Both the position numbers and the translations under genes were made by a program. 64,000 nucleotides of DNA from Klebsiella huaxiensis (lineage in GTDB: Bacteria > Pseudomonadota > Gammaproteobacteria > Enterobacterales > Enterobacteriaceae): contig NZ_CP036175.1 in NCBI RefSeq assembly GCF_003261575.2, positions 2,046,001 to 2,110,000 on the forward strand, in the 5' to 3' direction. The notes below the pieces were generated by a model. It saw only the letters and a program-made list of their open reading frames with translations. It was not told where the DNA came from and made no database searches. This document shows, piece after piece, positions 18,014 to 26,666 of the stretch (position 1 is the stretch's first letter; every line of letters begins with the position of its first letter).

Positions 18014-19420
18014 ATGTCCAAGCAACAGATCGGGGTTGTCGGTATGGCAGTGATGGGGCGCAACCTTGCGCTCAACATCGAGAGCCGTGGTTATACCGTC
18101 TCCGTTTTCAACCGCTCCCGTGAAAAGACCGAAGAAGTGATTGCCGAGAACCCTGGTAAGAAACTGGTCCCACACTATACTGTGCAAGAGTTTGTTGAAT
18201 CACTCGAAACTCCGCGCCGTATCCTGTTAATGGTGAAGGCGGGCGCAGGCACTGACAGTGCCATCGACTCTCTGAAGCCTTACCTGGACAAGGGTGACAT
18301 CATCATTGATGGTGGCAATACCTTCTTCCAGGACACTATTCGTCGTAATCGTGAACTTTCTGCTGATGGCTTCAACTTTATTGGTACTGGCGTATCCGGT
18401 GGTGAAGAAGGCGCACTGAAGGGCCCATCGATCATGCCTGGTGGGCAGAAAGAAGCTTATGAACTGGTTGCTCCAATTCTTAAGCAGATTGCTGCCGTCG
18501 CAGAAGATGGTGAGCCGTGTGTAACCTATATTGGTGCGGATGGTGCTGGTCATTATGTAAAAATGGTCCACAACGGTATTGAATACGGTGACATGCAATT
18601 GATTGCTGAAGCCTATGCTTTACTGAAAGGTGGTCTGGTTCTTTCTAACGAAGAGCTGGCTCAGACCTTTACTGAATGGAATGAGGGTGAGCTGAGCAGC
18701 TATCTGATAGACATCACCAAGGACATCTTCACCAAAAAGGATGAAGAGGGTAAATACCTGGTTGATGTGATTCTGGATGAAGCAGCCAACAAAGGCACTG
18801 GTAAATGGACCAGCCAGAGTTCTCTGGACCTGGGTGAACCATTATCTCTTATTACCGAATCCGTATTTGCTCGCTATATCTCCTCTCTGAAAGAGCAGCG
18901 TATTGCAGCGTCAAAAGTTCTTACTGGACCGCAAGCAAAAACTGCTGGTGATAAAGTAGAGTTTATTGAGAAAGTACGTCGTGCTCTGTATCTGGGTAAG
19001 CTAGTTTCTTATGCTCAGGGGTTCTCCCAGCTGCGTGCGGCATCTGATGAATACAACTGGGATCTGAACTACGGTGAGATCGCTAAAATCTTCCGTGCTG
19101 GTTGCATCATTCGCGCCCAGTTCCTGCAGAAGATAACTGATGCCTACGAGCAGAATCCTGGCATCGCCAACCTGCTGCTTGCTCCATACTTCAAGCAAAT
19201 TGCTGATGACTACCAGCAAGCGTTGCGCGACGTCGTTGCCTATGCAGTGCAGAATGGCATTCCGGTTCCAACCTTCTCTGCGGCCATTGCTTACTACGAT
19301 AGCTATCGTTCTGCAGTTCTTCCTGCCAACTTGATTCAGGCACAGCGTGACTACTTCGGTGCTCATACTTATAAGCGTACCGACAAAGACGGTGTATTCC
19401 ATACCGAGTGGATGAATTAA
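18014..19420 (+). CDS. gnd: 6-phosphogluconate dehydrogenase (decarboxylating)
   Basis: Gnd converts 6-phosphogluconate and NADP+ to ribulose-5-phosphate, CO2 and NADPH in the pentose phosphate pathway. The 468-residue protein is full length, with the nucleotide-binding start GVVGMAVMGRNLALNIESRG, the substrate motif GTGVSGGEEGALKGPSIMPG, KMVHNGIEYGDMQ with the catalytic Lys, and a normal C-terminal tail (YKRTDKDGVFHTEWMN). It is the classic border gene of Klebsiella and E. coli polysaccharide loci. The 5' spacer is about 140 bp with ribosome site ACAGGAG, and a terminator follows the stop. Composition returns to typical enterobacterial values here. Confidence 0.98.
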   Translation: MSKQQIGVVGMAVMGRNLALNIESRGYTVSVFNRSREKTEEVIAENPGKKLVPHYTVQEFVESLETPRRILLMVKAGAGTDSAIDSLKPYLDKGDIIIDGGNTFFQDTIRRNRELSADGFNFIGTGVSGGEEGALKGPSIMPGGQKEAYELVAPILKQIAAVAEDGEPCVTYIGADGAGHYVKMVHNGIEYGDMQLIAEAYALLKGGLVLSNEELAQTFTEWNEGELSSYLIDITKDIFTKKDEEGKYLVDVILDEAANKGTGKWTSQSSLDLGEPLSLITESVFARYISSLKEQRIAASKVLTGPQAKTAGDKVEFIEKVRRALYLGKLVSYAQGFSQLRAASDEYNWDLNYGEIAKIFRAGCIIRAQFLQKITDAYEQNPGIANLLLAPYFKQIADDYQQALRDVVAYAVQNGIPVPTFSAAIAYYDSYRSAVLPANLIQAQRDYFGAHTYKRTDKDGVFHTEWMN

Positions 19421-19436
19421 TTAATATACTGCAATA

Positions 19437-19465
19437 AAAAACCTGGTGAAAGCCAGGTTTTTTAT
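19437..19465 (+). terminator. Rho-independent terminator after gnd
   Basis: A hairpin with arms AACCTGG and CCAGGTT around the loop TGAAAG is flanked by A and T runs and ends in TTTTTT, 16 bp after the gnd stop. It should end the upstream transcript, so manC needs its own promoter or read-through. Confidence 0.88.
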
Positions 19466-19547
19466 AATTAGAAATAGAATATTAAATCAAGATATAAGTT
19501 TATAATTGTAAATATAATAATTTATTTATCTCCTTCAAAATATCATG

Positions 19548-19593
19548 TCTTCTTTTTTTGCAAGTTTGAATGTTTAAACTTACAAAAGAAGAA
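19548..19593 (+). repeat. Inverted repeat in the manC leader (capsule copy)
   Basis: Arms TCTTCTTTT..GCAAGTTT and AAACTTACAAAAGAAGA can pair over about 17 bases with a small bulge of three T, around a short loop, some 55 bp ahead of the manC start. It may be a decayed terminator, an attenuator or an operator. The second manC copy at 27277 has no such structure in its leader. Confidence 0.5.
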
Positions 19594-19647
19594 GTCATTA
19601 CTTCTATAACGTCATTTTTATTACTTCATTTTATTAAGGATTTTATT

Positions 19648-21063
19648 ATGTTGCTTCCTGTGATTATGGCTGGTGGCACGGGTAGCCGTCTGTGGCCGAT
19701 GTCCCGTGAGCTCTACCCAAAACAGTTCCTGCGACTGTACGGGCAGAACTCCATGTTGCAGGAAACCATCTCGCGCCTCTCCGGGCTGGATATTCATGAG
19801 CCCATGGTCATCTGCAACGAAGAGCACCGTTTTCTGGTGGCCGAACAGCTGAGACAGCTCAATAAGCTGTCGAAAAATATCATCCTTGAGCCGGTGGGCC
19901 GCAATACCGCCCCGGCTATCGCGCTCGCGGCATTACAGGCCACGCAGAATGGCGATGACCCGCTGATGCTGGTGCTGGCAGCTGACCATATCATTAATAA
20001 TCAGCAGGTCTTCCACGACGCCATCCGCGTGGCGGAGCAGTATGCCCAGGCCGACCATCTGGTCACCTTTGGTATCGTGCCGAATACACCGGAAACCGGC
20101 TACGGCTATATTCAGCGCGGTGATGCGCTGAGTGAGGGAGAGCACACGCCTTATCAGGTCGCCCGTTTTGTGGAGAAACCTGACCTTGAGCGTGCGCAGG
20201 CCTATCTGGCCTCCGGCGAATACTACTGGAACAGCGGCATGTTTATGTTCCGGGCGAAAAAGTACCTCTCCGAGCTGGCGAAATTCCGCCCGGATATTCT
20301 GGAAGCCTGCACGGCTGCCGTCCGGGCTGCCGACTGCGGCAGCGATTTTATCAGCATCCCGCATGATGTGTTCAGTACCTGTCCGGATGAGTCCGTCGAC
20401 TATGCGGTGATGGAAAAAACCGCCGATGCGGTGGTGGTGGGGCTGGATGCGGACTGGAGCGATGTTGGCTCCTGGTCAGCGCTGTGGGAGGTCAGCCCGA
20501 AGGATGAGCTGGGAAATGTGTTAAAGGGAGATGCCTGGGTACACAACAGCCAGAACTGCTACATCAACAGTGACGAAAAGCTGGTGGCAGCGATTGGCGT
20601 TGAGGACCTGGTGATTGTCAGCACCAAGGACGCGGTGCTGGTGATGAATAAAAATCGTGCCCAGGACGTGAAAAAGGTCGTTGAGTACCTGAAAAGCAAC
20701 CAGCGCAGCGAATATAAACGCCACCGCGAAATCTACCGCCCGTGGGGACGTAGCGACGTGGTGGTGCAGACGCCGCGCTTTAACGTTAACCGCATTACCG
20801 TCAAGCCGGGTGGCGCGTTCTCCATGCAGATGCATCACCACCGCGCCGAGCACTGGGTGATCCTCGCGGGCACGGGGCAGATAACGGTCAACGGCAAGCA
20901 GTTCCTGCTCACGGAGAATCAGTCGACCTTTATTCCCATCGGTGCCGAACACTGCCTGGAAAACCCGGGACGTATCCCGCTGGAAGTGCTGGAAATTCAG
21001 TCTGGCTCCTATCTGGGCGAAGACGACATTATCCGTATTAAAGACCAGTACGGTCGTTGCTAA
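19648..21063 (+). CDS. manC: Mannose-1-phosphate guanylyltransferase / mannose-6-phosphate isomerase (capsule copy)
   Basis: ManC makes GDP-mannose from mannose-1-phosphate and GTP; the type II bifunctional form also has a phosphomannose isomerase domain. The 471-residue protein has the nucleotidyltransferase signature AGGTGSRLWPMSRELYPKQF at residues 8-27, FVEKP in the middle, and a C-terminal cupin domain with SMQMHHHRAEHW. The open frame extends 78 bp upstream, but ATG 19648 follows AAGGA and gives the family N terminus MLLPVIMAGG, so it was chosen. The encoded protein appears identical to that of the O-locus copy at 27277-28692. It is separated from manB by 23 bp. Confidence 0.96.
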   Translation: MLLPVIMAGGTGSRLWPMSRELYPKQFLRLYGQNSMLQETISRLSGLDIHEPMVICNEEHRFLVAEQLRQLNKLSKNIILEPVGRNTAPAIALAALQATQNGDDPLMLVLAADHIINNQQVFHDAIRVAEQYAQADHLVTFGIVPNTPETGYGYIQRGDALSEGEHTPYQVARFVEKPDLERAQAYLASGEYYWNSGMFMFRAKKYLSELAKFRPDILEACTAAVRAADCGSDFISIPHDVFSTCPDESVDYAVMEKTADAVVVGLDADWSDVGSWSALWEVSPKDELGNVLKGDAWVHNSQNCYINSDEKLVAAIGVEDLVIVSTKDAVLVMNKNRAQDVKKVVEYLKSNQRSEYKRHREIYRPWGRSDVVVQTPRFNVNRITVKPGGAFSMQMHHHRAEHWVILAGTGQITVNGKQFLLTENQSTFIPIGAEHCLENPGRIPLEVLEIQSGSYLGEDDIIRIKDQYGRC

Positions 21064-21086
21064 CTTTTGCAGGACATTGACTCAGA

Positions 21087-22457
21087 ATGACACAGCTTAA
21101 CTGTTTTAAAGCCTATGATATTCGCGGCAAACTGGGTGAAGAATTAAACGAAGATATCGCCTACCGCATCGGGCGCGCCTATGGTGAGTTCCTGAAGCCA
21201 AAACAAATCGTGGTGGGCGGCGATGTCCGTCTGACCAGCGAGTCCCTGAAGCTGGCGCTGGCCAACGGCCTGATGGATGCGGGTACCGACGTGCTGGATA
21301 TCGGTATGAGCGGCACCGAGGAGATTTACTTCGCCACGTTCCATCTGGGCGTGGACGGCGGCATTGAAGTGACGGCCAGCCATAATCCGATGAACTACAA
21401 CGGCATGAAGCTGGTGCGTGAAAACGCGAAGCCCATCAGCGGCGATACCGGCCTGCGCGATATCCAGCGTCTGGCGGAAGAGAATCAGTTTCCTCCGGTG
21501 GACGCATCCCGTCGCGGTACCCTGCGCCAGATTTCCATTATTCAGGCGTATGTGGACCACCTGATGGGCTACGTGAACCTGGCAAACTTCACCCGCCCTC
21601 TGAAGCTGGTGGTGAACTCCGGCAACGGTGCCGCCGGTCATGTGATTGATGAAGTGGAAAAGCGTTTCGTTGCTGCTGGCGTGCCGGTGACCTTTATTAA
21701 GGTACATCACCAGCCGGACGGCAATTTCCCGAACGGTATTCCTAATCCACTGCTGCCGGAGTGCCGCCAGGATACCGCTGATGCGGTACGTGAGCACGGG
21801 GCGGATATGGGGATTGCCTTTGACGGTGACTTTGACCGCTGCTTTATGTTTGATAATGATGCTGAATTTATCGAAGGGTATTATATCGTTGGCCTGCTGG
21901 CGGAGGCCTTCCTGCAAAAGCAGCCGGGGGCCAAAATTATCCATGACCCGCGCCTGACGTGGAACACGGTAGATATCGTGACCCGCAGCGGCGGCAGGCC
22001 GGTGATGTCGAAGACCGGGCATGCGTTCATTAAAGAGCGTATGCGTCAGGAAGATGCAATTTACGGTGGTGAGATGAGTGCGCATCACTACTTCCGTGAT
22101 TTCGCCTACTGTGACAGCGGGATGATCCCGTGGTTGCTGGTAGCGGAGCTGCTGTGTCTGAAAAACAGCCCGCTGAAAGCGCTGGTGGCGGACAGGCAGG
22201 CGGCGTTCCCGGCCTCCGGGGAAATTAACCGCAAGCTGGAGAATGCGGCAGCGGCGATTGCGCGCATCCGCGAACGTTATGAGGCAGATGCGGCAAATGT
22301 GGACACCACCGACGGTATCAGTATTGAATACCCGGAATGGCGCTTTAACCTGCGCAGCTCGAATACGGAGCCAGTGGTACGTCTCAATGTGGAGTCTAAG
22401 GCAGATGATGCTTTAATGAAGGCTAGAACAGAAGAATTATTAGATCTTCTTAAATAG
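21087..22457 (+). CDS. manB: Phosphomannomutase (capsule copy)
   Basis: ManB (also CpsG/RfbK) interconverts mannose-6-phosphate and mannose-1-phosphate. The 456-residue product has the phosphoserine loop TASHNPMNYNGMK with Ser98, the metal loop DGDFDRC near 245, the sugar-binding loop GEMSAHHYFRD and the phosphate-binding RSSNTEPVVRLN near the C terminus. It is nearly identical to the copy at 28716-30092 except for a short patch (ISIIQAY against ISVLQEY) and the last 20 or so residues, which diverge completely in codon use and sequence. With manC it supplies GDP-mannose. A hairpin terminator lies just downstream. Confidence 0.96.
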   Translation: MTQLNCFKAYDIRGKLGEELNEDIAYRIGRAYGEFLKPKQIVVGGDVRLTSESLKLALANGLMDAGTDVLDIGMSGTEEIYFATFHLGVDGGIEVTASHNPMNYNGMKLVRENAKPISGDTGLRDIQRLAEENQFPPVDASRRGTLRQISIIQAYVDHLMGYVNLANFTRPLKLVVNSGNGAAGHVIDEVEKRFVAAGVPVTFIKVHHQPDGNFPNGIPNPLLPECRQDTADAVREHGADMGIAFDGDFDRCFMFDNDAEFIEGYYIVGLLAEAFLQKQPGAKIIHDPRLTWNTVDIVTRSGGRPVMSKTGHAFIKERMRQEDAIYGGEMSAHHYFRDFAYCDSGMIPWLLVAELLCLKNSPLKALVADRQAAFPASGEINRKLENAAAAIARIRERYEADAANVDTTDGISIEYPEWRFNLRSSNTEPVVRLNVESKADDALMKARTEELLDLLK

Positions 22458-22474
22458 AGCTTATTCTGGATTAA

Positions 22475-22524
22475 AGCCATAAGGACAGGTTTTTCGAGTT
22501 ATAGCTCACCTTATGGCTCTTTCT
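22475..22524 (+). terminator. Probable terminator after manB
   Basis: Perfect ten-base arms AGCCATAAGG (22475-22484) and CCTTATGGCT (22509-22518) enclose a 24-nt loop and are followed by the pyrimidine-rich CTTTCTT. It lies 18 bp after the manB stop. Confidence 0.7.
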
Positions 22525-22552
22525 TGACTTCCCACTCTCGTGAGAGTAAAAC
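22524..22552 (+). promoter_or_regulatory. Candidate ugd promoter with dyad in the spacer
   Basis: TTGACT at 22524-22529 and TAAAAC at 22547-22552 are spaced by 17 bp, matching 5/6 and 4/6 of sigma-70 boxes. An inverted repeat ACTCTC-GT-GAGAGT (22534-22547) lies between them and could be an operator. The ugd start follows at 22622. No experimental start is known to me. Confidence 0.45.
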
Positions 22553-22621
22553 CGCCACAAGTGTTGATTACCAGGGTGGCTAATATGCCGCCGTCCAGTT
22601 AACTGATTAAAGTGTGATCGA

Positions 22622-23788
22622 ATGAAAATTACAATTTCCGGTACCGGTTATGTTGGTCTATCGAATGGCATCCTGATTGCGCAGAACCACGAGGTGGTTG
22701 CACTGGATATCATTCAATCTAAAGTTGATATGATTAACCAAAAGGTCTCCCCGATCGTCGATAAGGAGATCCAGGAATATCTGGCGGCAAAACCGTTGAA
22801 TTTTCGTGCAACAACTGACAAGCATGATGCCTATCGTAATGCTGATTATGTCATTATCGCCACGCCGACTGATTACGATCCAAAAACAAATTACTTTAAT
22901 ACCTCAACCGTTGAAGCCGTTATTCGTGATGTCACGGAAATTAATCCTAATGCGGTAATGATTATTAAATCAACAATTCCCGTCGGTTTTACGCGTGATA
23001 TTAAAGAGCGTCTGGGGATTGATAATGTTATTTTCTCTCCAGAGTTCCTGCGTGAAGGTCGTGCGTTATACGACAACCTGCATCCATCCCGCATCGTTAT
23101 TGGTGAGCGTTCAGAACGCGCAGAACGTTTTGCTAACCTGCTGAAAGAAGGGGCGATTAAGCAGGATATCCCGACGCTGTTTACCGACTCTACTGAAGCA
23201 GAAGCAATTAAGTTATTTGCGAACACCTATCTTGCATTGCGCGTGGCTTACTTTAATGAGCTGGATAGCTATGCTGAGAGCCAGGGCCTGAACAGCAAGC
23301 AGATTATTGAAGGTGTTTGCCTCGATCCGCGTATCGGCAATCACTACAACAATCCTTCGTTTGGCTACGGCGGCTACTGTCTGCCTAAGGATACCAAGCA
23401 GCTGCTGGCAAACTACGAATCCGTGCCGAATAACATCATTGGCGCAATCGTTGATGCTAACCGCACACGTAAAGATTTTATTGCTGATTCTATCCTTGCG
23501 CGTAAGCCTAAAGTTGTTGGCATCTACCGCCTGATTATGAAGAGTGGCTCTGATAACTTCCGCGCTTCATCGATTCAGGGCATCATGAAGCGTATCAAGG
23601 CCAAAGGCATCCCGGTCATCATTTATGAGCCAGTGATGCAGGAAGATGAGTTCTTTAACTCTCGTGTCGTGCGTGACTTTGATGCTTTCAAACAAGAAGC
23701 TGATGTTATTGTTTCCAACCGCATGGCTGAAGAATTATCGGATGTAGCCGAGAAGGTTTATACCCGCGATTTGTTTGGCAGTGACTAA
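22622..23788 (+). CDS. ugd: UDP-glucose 6-dehydrogenase
   Basis: Ugd oxidises UDP-glucose to UDP-glucuronate with two NAD+, feeding capsule (GlcA/GalA) and, in enterobacteria, aminoarabinose modification of lipid A. The 388-residue protein shows the NAD-binding start ISGTGYVGLSNG, IIKSTIPVGFTRD, SPEFLREGRALYDN, and the catalytic-Cys segment GYGGYCLPKDTKQL near residue 258. Length and motifs are normal. It follows manB by 164 bp with a terminator and a candidate promoter between, so it is probably its own transcription unit. It is the last capsule gene in the forward direction. Confidence 0.97.
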   Translation: MKITISGTGYVGLSNGILIAQNHEVVALDIIQSKVDMINQKVSPIVDKEIQEYLAAKPLNFRATTDKHDAYRNADYVIIATPTDYDPKTNYFNTSTVEAVIRDVTEINPNAVMIIKSTIPVGFTRDIKERLGIDNVIFSPEFLREGRALYDNLHPSRIVIGERSERAERFANLLKEGAIKQDIPTLFTDSTEAEAIKLFANTYLALRVAYFNELDSYAESQGLNSKQIIEGVCLDPRIGNHYNNPSFGYGGYCLPKDTKQLLANYESVPNNIIGAIVDANRTRKDFIADSILARKPKVVGIYRLIMKSGSDNFRASSIQGIMKRIKAKGIPVIIYEPVMQEDEFFNSRVVRDFDAFKQEADVIVSNRMAEELSDVAEKVYTRDLFGSD

Positions 23789-23795
23789 TCTCTCC

Positions 23796-23832
23796 TCTGA
23801 CCGGTAGTTTTCGCTGCCGGTCAGAACCTTTC
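23796..23832 (+). terminator. Terminator after ugd
   Basis: Arms TCTGACCGGTAG and CTGCCGGTCAGA pair over twelve bases with one G-U pair around TTTTCG, followed by ACCTTTC. The hairpin begins eight bases after the ugd stop. The T tract is weak. Confidence 0.75.
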
Positions 23833-24518
23833 ACCCGTTCTTTCTCCCTCCTGAGCTGTTCAGTTATTCGCCTGGCGAATCGTCCCACTTTTACCCCAGA
23901 CTAAAGACCAAAAAACGTGACCCCGCTTATATTCTTTAATCGATGATCTTGTGCCAATCATTGAGGTCGGATATGTTAAATCTACCTTGTGAAGAGCTAC
24001 CGTCACTGAGATGTAGATGCTGGAGATAAGCGCCGGAAGGTAAAACAGAGCCTGCTTGCAGGCTTTTGTTATTTCTGAATCCAGGATTCTGGAAGCTGCA
24101 GCTCCCAATCGTGCGATGCACTCCTGGTCAATGTTTGCTCGGTAGATGGGCAGGGGGCGTTGTGGGAAGCTGCAATATTAGTGGCTTATAATGCACCTGT
24201 AGTCATATACCCGTCATACTTCAAGTTGCATGTGCGTTGGCTGCGCTCGTTCACCCGAGTCACTTACCAGAGTAAGCTCATCGGGATTCACTCTCTTGCC
24301 GCCTACCTGCAACTCGAATTATTTAGGGTATAGAGATGTATTATTGATGTTTTAATGCATAATATCGATTTCCGATAGCTGAATAACTTAAGGTTATCAC
24401 CACTACTAATTTACCAATGCCAGCTGATAAAGACCGTACAGCTCCCCACCGCTGGCAGTGTTTTATTCTTATATTATTATTTCCTATGCCAGCATTATAA
24501 TTATATTAATTTTTCGTT
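23833..24518. other. Intergenic region with ERIC element
   Basis: No convincing gene is seen in this stretch. It contains a short terminator-like hairpin at 24049-24070 (AGCCTGC-TT-GCAGGCT followed by TTT) and the ERIC element described separately. The small minus-strand ORFs at 23706-24121 lack recognisable features and look like chance. Confidence 0.6.
24206..24332 (+). repeat. ERIC (intergenic repeat unit), 127 bp
   Basis: The element starts TATACCC and ends GGGTATA, and contains the recognised ERIC segments CTTCAAGTTGCATGTGCG, GTTCACCCGAGTCACTTACC, GTAAGCTCATCGGGATTCAC and CCTGCAACTCGAATTATTTA. The length from end to end is 127 bp, the standard ERIC size. ERICs are non-coding, imperfectly palindromic, and spread in enterobacterial intergenic regions. 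This one is complete. Confidence 0.93.
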
Positions 24519-24641
24519 TCACCACTTGCGCTTGTTAAATGTTAGTTTGGTTTTTTTCTGATCTTTGAGATAAGAAATCAGAAAGAAAACTGAAACAATC
24601 AGTAGTATGGCAGCAACGACCAAGAAAAAAATATTTTCCAT
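24519..24641 (-). CDS. Small single-span membrane protein (40 aa)
   Basis: The peptide begins MENIFFLVVAAILLIVSVFF and continues with a hydrophilic tail rich in Lys and Arg (KDQKKTKLTFNKRKW). This is one transmembrane helix of about 22 residues with a positively charged end, so the C terminus is probably in the cytoplasm. Small membrane proteins of this kind are annotated near ugd/uge in Klebsiella genomes, from memory. The open frame could start 20 codons further upstream, but ATG 24641 directly precedes the membrane helix. The ribosome site is weak. No function is known to me; it may be a regulator or simply a conserved small ORF. Confidence 0.55.
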   Translation of the reverse strand: MENIFFLVVAAILLIVSVFFLISYLKDQKKTKLTFNKRKW

Positions 24642-25069
24642 GATACATACCAGATTGGGAGTAATGTTATAAGTCCATTTGCCTGAGCACTTATGATTCA
24701 TCTGCTAAAGTTTGCTTTAGCTTGATTAACATAACCTAAGTTTAAGAAAATTCCTATATGTTGTGTGTGGTATTTATCAGGAAAGAATATAACGCTTTTT
24801 CTATGATTTTTTACTGAATCCTGAACCCGTAGTCATTATTTTTTATGGATTAAAAACCTGTCTTTTACAGATATTGTGAGATTATAGGCTGCATGGGAGG
24901 TGGCAGAAGAGAGGGGGAATATGGGGTTACGATAAAAAATATTTCCAATTAGTTTATTCTTGGTTGACTTTGGCAAGATTTAGTCGGTTTTATGAACATT
25001 GCACATAAGTCGAGTCCGATCAGTGAGGCTAACTAAACAAGGCCTTTGAATGACGTTTCCCCCCGGCGT
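24642..25069. other. AT-rich intergenic region, no gene seen
   Basis: This stretch separates the small membrane-protein gene from the uge terminator. I see no coding region, repeat or RNA gene in it; the upstream signals of the 40-aa gene must lie at its left end. Confidence 0.5.
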
Positions 25070-25099
25070 AAAAAAGCCGCAATGTAGACACTGCGGCTT
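25070..25099 (-). terminator. Terminator after uge
   Basis: Read on the minus strand, arms AAGCCGCAGTGT and ACATTGCGGCTT pair over 11 of 12 bases around a three-base loop and are followed by TTTT. It lies about 20 bp beyond the uge stop. Confidence 0.85.
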
Positions 25100-25120
25100 A
25101 TCGTTTGCTATCTCCGGATA

Positions 25121-26125
25121 TTACGCTTTGTAATATGCCTTATACCAATCAACGAAATTCTTCACTCCCTGCCTGACCGTTGTCTGCGGTCTGAATCCAA
25201 CCATATCATACAGCGGTTTGGTGTCGGCACTGGTTTCCAGTACATCTCCGGGTTGAATCGGCATCATATTCTTCTCAGCCTTCATCCCTAAAGCCTCTTC
25301 CAGCGCAGTGATGTAATCCATTAGCTCAACGGGTGAACTATTACCGATGTTATAAAGGCGATATGGGGCTGAGCTGTCTGCTGGCGAGCCCGTCTCAACC
25401 GTCCACTCAGGGTTGGCTTGCGGAATGATATCCTGCATGCGCACTATCGCCTCGACGATATCGTCAATATAAGTGAAGTCGCGCTTCATTTTCCCATAGT
25501 TGTATACATCAATACTCTTCCCTTCCAGCATAGCCTTCGTGAACTTGAACAGCGCCATGTCCGGCCGACCCCATGGGCCATAAACGGTAAAGAATCGCAG
25601 TCCGGTAGTTGGGATCCCGTAAAGGTGGGAGTAGGTATGCGCCATCAGTTCGTTTGCTTTCTTGGTGGCCGCATACAGTGAAACCGGGTGATCAACCGAA
25701 TCGTCGGTTGAGAATGGCATCTTGCGGTTTAAACCATAGACAGAGCTGGATGAGGCATATAACAGATGTTCGACTTTGTTATGTCGGCAACCTTCCAGTA
25801 TGTTCAGATAACCAATCAGGTTGGAATCAGCGTAAGCGAACGGGTTTTCCAGGGAATAACGTACGCCAGCCTGTGCGGCGAGGTGGATCACTCGATTAAA
25901 CTTCTCACTAGCGAAAAGTTGAGCCATACCTTCACGATCGGCCAGATCAATTTTGTGAAAACTGAACAGGGGAGATTGCAGTAAGTCCAGGCGAGACTGT
26001 TTAAGATTGACGTCGTAGTAGTCGTTCATATTGTCGATACCGACAACCTCATGACCCGCCTCCAGAAGGCGCCTGCACGCATGAAAACCGATAAATCCTG
26101 CGGCTCCAGTCACTAAAAACTTCAT
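25121..26125 (-). CDS. uge: UDP-glucuronate 4-epimerase (Uge-type)
   Basis: Uge interconverts UDP-glucuronate and UDP-galacturonate; in Klebsiella it feeds the LPS core and capsules with galacturonate. The 334-residue short-chain dehydrogenase/reductase has the NAD motif TGAAGFIGFHA, ASSSSVYG with the catalytic Ser region, and YAATKKANE with the Tyr-x3-Lys pair. ATG 26125 was chosen because a perfect GGAGGA stands five bases before it and it gives the family start MKFLVTGAAG; an in-frame ATG lies 22 codons upstream. The gene is opposite in direction to both polysaccharide loci and has its own terminator, so it is a single-gene unit. Confidence 0.93.
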   Translation of the reverse strand: MKFLVTGAAGFIGFHACRRLLEAGHEVVGIDNMNDYYDVNLKQSRLDLLQSPLFSFHKIDLADREGMAQLFASEKFNRVIHLAAQAGVRYSLENPFAYADSNLIGYLNILEGCRHNKVEHLLYASSSSVYGLNRKMPFSTDDSVDHPVSLYAATKKANELMAHTYSHLYGIPTTGLRFFTVYGPWGRPDMALFKFTKAMLEGKSIDVYNYGKMKRDFTYIDDIVEAIVRMQDIIPQANPEWTVETGSPADSSAPYRLYNIGNSSPVELMDYITALEEALGMKAEKNMMPIQPGDVLETSADTKPLYDMVGFRPQTTVRQGVKNFVDWYKAYYKA

Positions 26126-26666
26126 ATTTATCCTCCGGGTTTGCTGTGCCCCGCTCAATATAATCATCGATTTTACACTGGCTTGCCGCATGGATCACCC
26201 GCTTTCCCAGTGCAGGCTACGTTGTTGCTATAGATGTGGCCAGTTAGAAGGGCCCCTGAAGGTTCAAAGTCATGTGGTTATTGGTAAATAATAATTATTA
26301 TCACCATGCAATGAGGTTAGCATTCAAATAATAACATTGTGGTTTTTATGCTTTGAAATGATTTGTTTGTACATTGAATGCGCTATCAATAGCGTTAAGC
26401 TGATGCGGTTTTATATTGTTAGAAATTATGTATTCTCCGAGTATTTCCGCAGGAATCATTCGTGAATTCCATTTGTTTAATTTTTTACATTATGTAACCA
26501 CCTGTTTTTAATCGAGTTGTGTAATTGTTTTGTGTGGTTCAATTGATTGCCTTTGATCATTCATTCTTTTTGTGAATTAATTATTAAGCTTTTCCATTTT
26601 TATTCTGACTAACCAGCGCTATACTACGCAGATAATTCATCTGTTTGGTGTATGTGTTGTTGGCGT

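Noticed and set aside
21144..22088. 314-codon minus-strand frame opposite manB (and its twin at 28773-29717)
   Set aside because: It mirrors the conserved manB coding sequence in GC-rich codons, has no recognisable motif, and its presence in both copies only reflects the direct repeat.
23860..24121. Minus-strand frames of 61-82 codons after ugd
   Set aside because: Two overlapping frames with no features, spanning the ugd terminator region and a hairpin; likely chance.
24206..24332. Insertion sequence or MITE carrying a transposase
   Set aside because: Matches ERIC by internal segments and exact length; no coding capacity.
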